Below are positions 6,036 to 12,648 of a stretch of DNA of 16,264 bases, piece after piece. A model generated the notes under the pieces. That model saw only the letters and a list, made by a program, of their open reading frames with translations. It was not told the origin of the DNA and searched no databases. The stretch covers positions 1 to 16,264 of the forward strand of contig JAEEHE010000049.1 of the NCBI GenBank assembly GCA_016280685.1, written 5' to 3'. Both the position numbers and the translations under genes were made by a program. Source of the stretch: Caryophanales bacterium. GTDB lineage: Bacteria; Bacillota_I; Bacilli_A; RFN20; CAG-826. The stretch's first letter is position 1. The number at the start of each line of letters is the position of its first letter.

Positions 6036-8786
6036 TTATTTAAGAACAACTGCAGAATAAGCAGGAAGCTTAGAAGCTGTCGCACCATTATAGGAAGCGA
6101 GAACTTGACCGCTTAAATTATATAAACCACTATTGATGCTGTAATTATTGAAGTTCACAACAACTGTCACTGTTGTGCCATTATAAGAACGCTTAAACGA
6201 TAGAATGTTATCGCAATATGGAGCGGTTCCATAAACATAGATAGATTCCATAGAGCCTAAGCATAGAGCCTTAGAAACAGCATCACCACTAGTCTTGAGA
6301 GTGACAAATTGTTTCATAAGACTGAAGTCACTATTAGGATCACTCATTTGTGTATTGGCAGGAACAACTGTGCTCGTAGAGTTAACATTATCCCATTGCA
6401 CTTTCATATTAGAACCGGTGACATAATAATCGGTCATATATTCACCGCTTTGATCAGCAGTCCATTTCATCGGTTGACGATACCATAAATCAGCGAAATC
6501 ACTGTCCGCATCTTTACCAGCCGGGAAGTTACCAGTCATACCGATTTCATCACCGTAATAGATCCAAGTAACACCCGGGAACATAAGTTCAGCAATCTTG
6601 ACGCAGTTCGCCGATTGTTCAAGAGATGCATAAGTGTCAGTAGAAACATTGCCTTGTTTACTTAAACCAGTGGCGTCACCAGTACCAGCGATACGGTTAA
6701 TCACACGAGCGATATCGTGGTTAGAAGTGAATGAACCAGGTAAGGAGGTATCACCACGATAGTTGTTATAAACACCATAAACTGATGGATAATTCCACTT
6801 ACTTCCGTAGGATAATTTATTTCCGGCATCTTTCGCACCTTTTTCTGTGGACGAATCATCTTGTTGGAGATATTGTGATCCACCGTTCATAAAGCCGGAA
6901 ACTGTACCGAATTTACTATTAGTATTGGTTCTTCCGGTCGCGGCTGAAGATGTCAAATTATAATAGGTATAGAAGTCGAACATAGAATCAAAAGCTTCAT
7001 AATATGGCGCTACATGATAAGCATGACCATCAAAGTTTTCGCCGACAAAGAATACATCTTTTTGTGATTTTTGCGTTACTGTGGCTTTTAATTCACGGAA
7101 GAAATGTAAGTTCTTGGATAAGTTAGAACTATAATCTCCTGCCGTCGCTTTATCATAAATAATTGTGTCGGTAGATTTAGGTGTTGATTCATCCGACATA
7201 TAGATATGCTTAACAGCGTCTAATCTAAAGCCATCAACGCCGACATCCTTAGCCCAGAATACCGACATATCTTCCACGGCTTCACGTGTGGTTTTGTAGG
7301 AGAAATTAAGTTCCGGCATTGAGGATCCGAATTTCGCATAGTAAGAATATGGATGGTCACCATATGGATACCAGCATTTATTTTCGTTAATTTGCCCGGG
7401 AGTGGTCTCATGATTACCCCATTGATAATAACCACGATATTCATCATCGAGATTAGCGGATTTCACAAACCACTTGTTTGCGGTGGAAGTATGATTGAGG
7501 ACTAAGTCCATCACCACTTTTATGCCTAAATCATGAGCGGCATCAATCAATTGACGATAATCTGCAAGTGCAGTTTCACTTGTCACTTCTCCACCATTAG
7601 CGATAGCGGCAGGAGAAACGGTAGAGCCAAACTTCGGATCAACCATTTCATAATCGGTAATATCATAACCATGATAAGAATCAGATAATTGAATTGGAGT
7701 TAACCAAATAGCTTTTACGCCTAAAGTATTTAAATAAGATAATTTATTGGTAATACCATAAATATCGCCAAATCCATCACCATCACTATCAGCGAAGCTG
7801 GAGACCATTATTTGATAGCCAACACCGACATCTTTAAAATCAGATGCAGTAGCTGTCTTATTAGCGGTATTATTCCAATTTACATTGTCGTATGTGGAAT
7901 TGTTATATGTGGTATTTGTGCCATCATCATCCGCAAATGGATCATCGATGACATCAGCAGGAATTGCAGATGGTTCTTGGACATTATCTTGCACGACAAA
8001 GATATGATAAGCCACACCACCATTAGTGAGTTCTAAAGCGTAATTATCTAAAGCGACATAGATTTGCCCGCTATCATTGACCCAGAATCCACTATCGGAA
8101 TTTCTTGAGGCGCTTTGTACAATTTGCAACCCAACTTGTGTGGAACCAGTGAAGTTCACATTAGTGCCGCCCATGACATGTGTGCCAGCATTCCAGCCAC
8201 CATCATAGTCTTTGCTAAGGTCAATATCGACACAAGCACCACCTTTAGAATCGCTTAAAGATGTAACCCAGTCAAATTTTGCACCTTCACCGGCTTTTGG
8301 TTTATAGGGCCAGGCCCATACATCCCAAGGAGCGTAATCATCATTAAAACGATAATAATGATAATATAAGTGATTTGCTGTACTTGTTCTCTTCAAGTTT
8401 TCCATATATTCACCGACTTCGGCGCTGGAATAACAAGCGTAAAGAATAGCATTTGATTGGCCGACGGTATAAGAGGTGACAATTGCGGATTGATCGCCCA
8501 TCTTCCGGCTTTGACTATATTTTGTCGACCATCCTAAGAATGGTTGGCCATTTAAAGCTCCACATTGAGGGAGAGTTAAAACTGTGCCAGTTACACCTTT
8601 CAAACGAATGATATCGTTGGGATTTCCATTACATGGGTTAAAGGTAATTGTGTATTCAGTTAAAACTTCCTCTTGAGAGGATTGTGATGAAGAAGAATTA
8701 TTATTGTTTGGTTTTTGCGTATTACATGCGGATAATAATCCCGCTACTAATACTACCGTTAAAAAGGGGTAAATTTTATTTTTCAT
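6036..8786 (-). CDS. Lipoprotein GH13 alpha-amylase-family glycoside hydrolase
   Basis: 916 residues, predicted to cleave alpha-glucan (starch, pullulan or maltodextrin) at the outer face of the membrane. A lipobox LLSA-C21 marks a lipoprotein, followed by an Asn/Ser-rich linker. An InlB-type repeat is at about 44-120. Residues about 138-265 begin YYHYYRFNDDYAPWDVWAW, matching the opening of CBM41 (pullulanase-associated) domains. The GH13 barrel runs from about 320: DGFGDIYGI, region I DLVLNH (427-432), region V MPELNF, region II GFRLD with nucleophile D523, region III VGEN with acid/base E583, region IV SNHD with D691. All three catalytic acids are present. A beta-sandwich ends the protein (about 820-916). 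The ATG lies 5 nt after the upstream TAA and has no clear Shine-Dalgarno, so translation is probably coupled to the upstream lipoprotein. Subfamily and exact linkage (alpha-1,4 or mixed with alpha-1,6) cannot be told. Confidence 0.93.
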   Translation of the reverse strand: MKNKIYPFLTVVLVAGLLSACNTQKPNNNNSSSSQSSQEEVLTEYTITFNPCNGNPNDIIRLKGVTGTVLTLPQCGALNGQPFLGWSTKYSQSRKMGDQSAIVTSYTVGQSNAILYACYSSAEVGEYMENLKRTSTANHLYYHYYRFNDDYAPWDVWAWPYKPKAGEGAKFDWVTSLSDSKGGACVDIDLSKDYDGGWNAGTHVMGGTNVNFTGSTQVGLQIVQSASRNSDSGFWVNDSGQIYVALDNYALELTNGGVAYHIFVVQDNVQEPSAIPADVIDDPFADDDGTNTTYNNSTYDNVNWNNTANKTATASDFKDVGVGYQIMVSSFADSDGDGFGDIYGITNKLSYLNTLGVKAIWLTPIQLSDSYHGYDITDYEMVDPKFGSTVSPAAIANGGEVTSETALADYRQLIDAAHDLGIKVVMDLVLNHTSTANKWFVKSANLDDEYRGYYQWGNHETTPGQINENKCWYPYGDHPYSYYAKFGSSMPELNFSYKTTREAVEDMSVFWAKDVGVDGFRLDAVKHIYMSDESTPKSTDTIIYDKATAGDYSSNLSKNLHFFRELKATVTQKSQKDVFFVGENFDGHAYHVAPYYEAFDSMFDFYTYYNLTSSAATGRTNTNSKFGTVSGFMNGGSQYLQQDDSSTEKGAKDAGNKLSYGSKWNYPSVYGVYNNYRGDTSLPGSFTSNHDIARVINRIAGTGDATGLSKQGNVSTDTYASLEQSANCVKIAELMFPGVTWIYYGDEIGMTGNFPAGKDADSDFADLWYRQPMKWTADQSGEYMTDYYVTGSNMKVQWDNVNSTSTVVPANTQMSDPNSDFSLMKQFVTLKTSGDAVSKALCLGSMESIYVYGTAPYCDNILSFKRSYNGTTVTVVVNFNNYSINSGLYNLSGQVLASYNGATASKLPAYSAVVLK

Positions 8787-8791
8787 AATGA

Positions 8792-10225
8792 TTAAGCTTG
8801 ATAATTAGTAATCCAAAAAGTTCCAGTTTTATTGACATAAATGTCATATGTGCCAGCAACTGTGCATTTGATGTTTTGACCATCAAAACCATCTGGAGTA
8901 GAAGCAAAGTTCTTAAGGCCATAATTATCATCAGATACAAATGTATCTATTTTTTCATAGCCAAACCATGTAGTGCCATCTGTGACTTTAAATATATCAT
9001 CGGCAGCAAACGTAACACTTAAGATACATCCTTTATCTTCCGCATTATCTGGGTTGGAATATAGTTGAACACCATGTTCGATATCCCAGTCATAAGACCA
9101 CAAGGAACCTTTACCAACTAAATACCAAGAAACTAATTGAGATCCTTCTGGTCCATGAGGTGTGGATGGGTCAACAGGATCAACGGAAGATTGATATCCA
9201 GTCACCCAGAATGAATATCCACCATCAGACCATTTCTTTAAATAGAAATCGATTAATCCGTCATTATCACAACCGGTATGGATGTAATAACGACCATCAA
9301 CGGTATCAATATTATTCTTGTTTGTAGCGTCTTCAATGTCACTGCCAATATTAGTTAACTTAATTTGTTGACTATCAGCGAAATAGATTTCTGAACCAGC
9401 AACTACTGGAGAAATTCCAACATGATATTGAGCCAGTTGATTTTGCACTAAAGAGGCACTTTCATCAATGGACATTTTGGTATAAACGCCATCGTAATAT
9501 AAATAATATTCTTCAGTGATGATTGGGGTGGCGTCTTCATATCCATCAATCCAGAAAGAATAACCACCATCTTCCCAAGTTCTAAATGTCACTTTGACAT
9601 TAGATGCATCATTATGAACTTTATAAGTTCCACCATCATTTAAAACATTATTATGATAAGATTCATAATCTAAATCTGGACCATAATTGTTTATAGCAAC
9701 TTCATCAGAATTTAAGAAACTGATAGTTTGTCCTTCGCTAATAGAAGAGAAAGTACAAATGTAATTGCCAGTTTGATTCTCGGCAATTCTTTCTGTATCG
9801 GCAGTCATTGCCACTTTTTCCGCACCAATAACCGCATAATAGTCGGTAGTTACTGGTTCGGGCGGTATTGGTGGTTCGGTATTTTTAGTCCAACTAGCAA
9901 ATAATGTAAAACTAGATGTAACCGGAGTGTTGAAGTCATAAGGCGTTACTAAAACACTATCTTCGAACCAATTGCCAAAGGTAAAACCTTCTTTTGTTGG
10001 ATTGGCTGGTTTTGTCGCTTTTTCACCTTTTTTCACTGTTTGGCTAGCAACATCACTACCACCATTGGAATTGAAAGCGACAGTGTAAGATGCTACTACT
10101 TCACTTCCTTGACTATCGCTAGGTACGTCACTCTGGTTTGCTGGCTTTTGGGTATTACAAGCACCGAGAAGCAAGCCCATCGAAAATACAGCGCAAAGGA
10201 TGACAAATGAATTTCTCTTTTTCAT
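8792..10225 (-). CDS. Multidomain glycan-binding lipoprotein (SusE/F-like role)
   Basis: 477 residues from the ATG at 10225. I chose this start because GGAGG lies 8 nt upstream and a lipoprotein signal follows at once. The open frame extends upstream to 10336, but that would bury the signal peptide. Lipobox LLGA-C23, followed by NTQKP as in the GH13 partner. An InlB-type repeat is at about 45-112 and a Pro-rich linker at 114-126. Two tandem modules at about 127-230 and 238-345 both end GGYSFW-x-x-GY. A last module at about 365-475 (WYLVG, DIFKVTDGTTWFGYE, GTYDIYVNKTGTFWI) resembles the SusE/SusF-type starch-binding beta-sandwich. No catalytic domain is seen. It is the first gene of a two-gene operon with the GH13 enzyme, so it probably captures or presents glucan for it. 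The binding target is inferred. Confidence 0.88.
   Translation of the reverse strand: MKKRNSFVILCAVFSMGLLLGACNTQKPANQSDVPSDSQGSEVVASYTVAFNSNGGSDVASQTVKKGEKATKPANPTKEGFTFGNWFEDSVLVTPYDFNTPVTSSFTLFASWTKNTEPPIPPEPVTTDYYAVIGAEKVAMTADTERIAENQTGNYICTFSSISEGQTISFLNSDEVAINNYGPDLDYESYHNNVLNDGGTYKVHNDASNVKVTFRTWEDGGYSFWIDGYEDATPIITEEYYLYYDGVYTKMSIDESASLVQNQLAQYHVGISPVVAGSEIYFADSQQIKLTNIGSDIEDATNKNNIDTVDGRYYIHTGCDNDGLIDFYLKKWSDGGYSFWVTGYQSSVDPVDPSTPHGPEGSQLVSWYLVGKGSLWSYDWDIEHGVQLYSNPDNAEDKGCILSVTFAADDIFKVTDGTTWFGYEKIDTFVSDDNYGLKNFASTPDGFDGQNIKCTVAGTYDIYVNKTGTFWITNYQA
9191..9847 (-). repeat. Two tandem protein modules ending GGYSFWxxGY
   Basis: Residues about 127-230 and 238-345 of the lipoprotein align by eye. 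Each has a YY opening, an E-G-Q or A-G-S strand (GQTISF, GSEIYF), an N-x-G-x-D turn (NNYGPD, TNIGSD), an N-N pair, a His-containing strand (KVHND, YIHTG) and an ending W-x-DGGYSFW-x-x-GY. The plan matches the modules at 3-1169, mainly the DGGMSLWGTGY copy. Confidence 0.6.
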
Positions 10226-10255
10226 TTCATATTCCTCCGAATATATCTTTGTTTT

Positions 10256-10284
10256 ATTATAAAAGGTTTTTTTCTTTATGTGAA
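10256..10284 (-). promoter_or_regulatory. Promoter of the lipoprotein-GH13 operon
   Basis: On the minus strand, TTCACA (10279-10284) is followed by a 17-nt spacer and a perfect TATAAT (10256-10261). The inferred start is near 10249, giving a leader of about 24 nt with GGAGG at 10234-10238. Unlike the two other surface genes, this leader has no room for the GCGC hairpin. Confidence 0.75.
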
Positions 10285-10316
10285 TACATACACGCACGTT
10301 AGAGAACAATTCAATT

Positions 10317-10339
10317 TTATTGAAAGACTCGTTCAATAA
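10317..10339. promoter_or_regulatory. Candidate operator: 8-bp inverted repeat over the ackA -35
   Basis: TTATTGAA and TTCAATAA are perfect inverted arms around a 7-bp spacer. The left arm contains most of the ackA -35 hexamer and the right arm lies in the -35/-10 spacer, so a bound dimer would block RNA polymerase. It is upstream of the inferred start, so it would act as DNA, not as a leader hairpin. It is not a standard cre (CcpA) site. Confidence 0.5.
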
Positions 10340-10349
10340 CTAGTATAAT
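10320..10349 (+). promoter_or_regulatory. Sigma-A promoter of ackA
   Basis: TTGAAA (10320-10325), an 18-nt spacer and a perfect TATAAT (10344-10349) give an inferred start near 10356. A ribosome binding site AAGAGG (10361-10366) follows 8 nt before the ATG at 10375. This promoter probably drives ackA and the DHH phosphoesterase gene together. Confidence 0.8.
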
Positions 10350-10374
10350 GTTAAAGATTAAAGAGGTATAAAAC

Positions 10375-11565
10375 ATGGCAAAAGTAATGGTCGTTAATTC
10401 TGGTTCATCATCATTAAAATTTAAATTATTTGAAATGCCAGAAGAAAAAGTTTTAGCAGCAGGAAACTGCGAGAGAATCGGTTTAGCCGATGGTATTTTC
10501 ACTATCAAATATGATGGTAAAAAAGATCAGACATTCCCAGTTTTCAAAAATCATGAAGACGCTGCTAAAGTTGTCGTCAACGCTCTAGTAGAAAAAGGTA
10601 TTATCAAATCATTTGATGAAATTAAAGCTTGTGGTCATAGAGTGGTCCAAGGCGGTAAATATTTCAGCAAATCCGTACTATTTAATGAAGATGTGGTAGA
10701 AAAAATCAAATCTCTCATCCCCTTAGCGCCTATTCATAACCCGGCAAATTTAACATGTTATGAGGCTTTTAAAGAAGTTCTTCCTAACTGTCCAAATATC
10801 GCCGTATTTGATACAGCATTCCATCAAACTATGGAACCAGTTGATTACACATATCCGATTCCTTATGATTTAACACAAAAATACGATATTAGAAGATATG
10901 GTGCACATGGCACTAGCCACCAATATTTAGCCCAAGAAGCGCAAAAATATTTAGAAGGTGTCGAACATCCAAAAGTCATCTCTTGTCATATCGGTTCTGG
11001 CGCTTCCATCACCGCTATCAAAGATGGTAAATGCGTTGCCACATCTATGGGTTTAACACCATTAGGTGGAATCATGATGGGTACAAGAACTGGTGATATG
11101 GATCCCAGCGTCTTTAATTATGTTTGCCAAGTAACAGGTAAATCTTCAGAAGAAGTTTATCAATTATTTAATAAACAATCCGGTTTCCTCGGTGTTGGTG
11201 GTTCATCCGATTCTCGTGACATTTTAGCGGGTGTTGATAAAGGCGATGAAAGATGTATCCTCGCCAACGATTTATTCAATAGACGTGTTGCAGATTATAT
11301 CGGTCAATACTTTGTCCGCTTAGGTGGATGCGACCTCATTATCTTCTCTGCTGGTATCGGTGAAAATGAACCGAGAACTAGACAAGCAATCTGCGATTTA
11401 ATCGCTGACGCACTAGGTGTTAAAATTGATAAAGAATTAAACTACTCTTTAAGAGGAAAAGAAGGATTATTCTCCACTCCTGATAGCAAGATTAAAGTCG
11501 CGATGATCCCCACTGATGAAGAAGTGATGATTGCTCGTGATGCTTATAGATTAGGTTTAAAATAA
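10375..11565 (+). CDS. ackA: Acetate kinase
   Basis: 396 residues, full length for the family. It converts acetyl phosphate and ADP to acetate and ATP, the last step of fermentative acetate formation, in the cytoplasm. Family signatures are clear: VNSGSSSLKF (7-16), GHRVVQGG with R89, FDTAFH with D146, GAHGTSH with H178, the nucleotide-binding GSGAS stretch (207-211), GGIMMGTRTGD with R238, SAGIGEN, and the C-terminal TDEE with E382. These correspond to the known catalytic Arg, Asp, His and Glu. It has its own promoter with a dyad over the -35 box. The next gene starts 12 nt after its stop, so they form an operon. No phosphotransacetylase gene is in the window. Confidence 0.97.
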   Translation: MAKVMVVNSGSSSLKFKLFEMPEEKVLAAGNCERIGLADGIFTIKYDGKKDQTFPVFKNHEDAAKVVVNALVEKGIIKSFDEIKACGHRVVQGGKYFSKSVLFNEDVVEKIKSLIPLAPIHNPANLTCYEAFKEVLPNCPNIAVFDTAFHQTMEPVDYTYPIPYDLTQKYDIRRYGAHGTSHQYLAQEAQKYLEGVEHPKVISCHIGSGASITAIKDGKCVATSMGLTPLGGIMMGTRTGDMDPSVFNYVCQVTGKSSEEVYQLFNKQSGFLGVGGSSDSRDILAGVDKGDERCILANDLFNRRVADYIGQYFVRLGGCDLIIFSAGIGENEPRTRQAICDLIADALGVKIDKELNYSLRGKEGLFSTPDSKIKVAMIPTDEEVMIARDAYRLGLK

Positions 11566-11577
11566 ATAGGAGGTAAT

Positions 11578-12576
11578 ATGAAAAAAATTGACCCCATTAT
11601 TAAAGAATTTTCTAAACCATTTAAAAAAGATATTCAAAAGATTATTAGAGCGATTAAAAGATACGATCGCATTTGTATTTTCCGTCACATCATGCCTGAC
11701 TATGATGCCTTAGGCTCACAGATGGGTTTATATACTTGGATCAAAGATAACTTCCCAGAAAAAGAAGTTCATGTCGTCGGTGATAATCATGTGACATTCA
11801 CTCCGAGATTATTCCCTGAGATGGAGAATTTACCAGAATCTTGGTTCAAAGAACCATTCTTAGCTTTTATTCTTGATGTAGGCAACGCCAGCCGTATCGC
11901 TGATCCGAGATTTAAGAAAGCAAAATACAAAATTAAAATAGATCACCATCCTGATGTCGAACATTGGGGTAATGTCTCTATCGTTAATACCGCTGCATCA
12001 GCGGCAAGTGAAAACATTGTTTCCGCTTTATTAAATATCAAAGGTGACTATGTTTTAAGTAAAGAGGCCGCGAGCTATTTTTATATCGCTATCGTCGGTG
12101 ATTCTGGACGCTTCCAATATAGTTCGACAAGCGAGCATACATTCGCAATTGCCGGTGAATTATTAAAAGCGGGAATCGATATTTCTAAAATCTATCAGAA
12201 CATGTATTTAAAGAAAGTCGATGACTTAAAAGTTACAGCATACATTTTAAACCACTTCTCTATATCACCAAAAGGCGTTGCCTACTATGTTTTAGATAGC
12301 AATATTCAACGTGAATTAAATATCACCACAGAACGCGGAAAAGAGAATGTCAATCTCTTCTCTAACATCGAAGGAATCAATGCATGGTGTTCCATCACTC
12401 AAGATGATAATCCCAAAGAACCGTGCTGGAGAATTTCCATTAGAAGTAAAGAAAAAGCCATCAATGGAGTGGCTACTCAATTCGGTGGAGGCGGTCATGC
12501 GCAAGCCTCTGGTGCGAAGATTGAAACGCTCGATCAACTTCCGGAATTCATCGCTGCTCTCGATGCATTGTTCTAA
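11578..12576 (+). CDS. nrnA: DHH/DHHA1 phosphoesterase, NrnA-like oligoribonuclease
   Basis: 332 residues, close to the usual length of Bacillus NrnA. DHH domain: FRHIMPDYDALGS with H37, D41 and D43, then ILDVG with D100, IDHHPD (D122, H123, H124), and VGDSGRFQYSS with D175. These are the metal ligands expected for a two-Mn centre. The C-terminal DHHA1 domain carries GGGGHAQASGA (303-313), the substrate-binding loop. Family members degrade short oligoribonucleotides to mononucleotides, and many also dephosphorylate pAp. Some relatives act on pApA from c-di-AMP, so the exact substrate is not certain. No PAS, GGDEF or TM segments are present, so it is not GdpP. A strong AGGAGG precedes the ATG, and the gene follows ackA in one operon that ends at the terminator 12590-12621. 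Confidence 0.9.
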   Translation: MKKIDPIIKEFSKPFKKDIQKIIRAIKRYDRICIFRHIMPDYDALGSQMGLYTWIKDNFPEKEVHVVGDNHVTFTPRLFPEMENLPESWFKEPFLAFILDVGNASRIADPRFKKAKYKIKIDHHPDVEHWGNVSIVNTAASAASENIVSALLNIKGDYVLSKEAASYFYIAIVGDSGRFQYSSTSEHTFAIAGELLKAGIDISKIYQNMYLKKVDDLKVTAYILNHFSISPKGVAYYVLDSNIQRELNITTERGKENVNLFSNIEGINAWCSITQDDNPKEPCWRISIRSKEKAINGVATQFGGGGHAQASGAKIETLDQLPEFIAALDALF

Positions 12577-12589
12577 TAAAACGCTAAAT

Positions 12590-12621
12590 AAAAATGTATC
12601 CAATTATGGGTACATTTTTTT
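12590..12621 (+). terminator. Rho-independent terminator after nrnA
   Basis: A 12-bp stem including one T-G wobble (arms 12590-12601 and 12608-12619) has the 6-nt loop AATTAT and ends in a run of seven T. It begins 14 nt after the nrnA stop. The A-rich left arm would allow bidirectional function. It insulates dnaE from the ackA operon. Confidence 0.88.
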
Positions 12622-12633
12622 GTGCGTTGCTAA

Positions 12634-12639
12634 TATAAT
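12634..12639 (+). promoter_or_regulatory. -10 box of dnaE, probably leaderless
   Basis: A perfect TATAAT ends 9 nt before the dnaE ATG at 12649, so transcription would begin at or just before the start codon. The -35 region would fall in the terminator arm and shows no good match. No Shine-Dalgarno-like sequence lies between 12622 and 12648. Confidence 0.5.
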
Positions 12640-12648
12640 AATATTAGT

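Noticed and set aside
10228..10230. ATG 5 nt upstream of the chosen lipoprotein start
   Set aside because: It reads ATG AAA TGA, a two-codon frame, and is only 3 nt from the GGAGG, too close to be used.
10280..10293. Imperfect dyad GTGAATACATACAC by the lipoprotein operon -35
   Set aside because: Only 10 of 14 positions are symmetric and no second copy was seen, so it is too weak to list as a site.
10226..10336. Open frame extending the binding lipoprotein upstream to an ATG at 10336
   Set aside because: It would bury the lipoprotein signal, and a GGAGG with correct spacing points to the ATG at 10225. The extension also covers the operon promoter.
10317..10339. cre (CcpA) site upstream of ackA
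   Set aside because: The dyad lacks the central CG and the spacing of the cre consensus.
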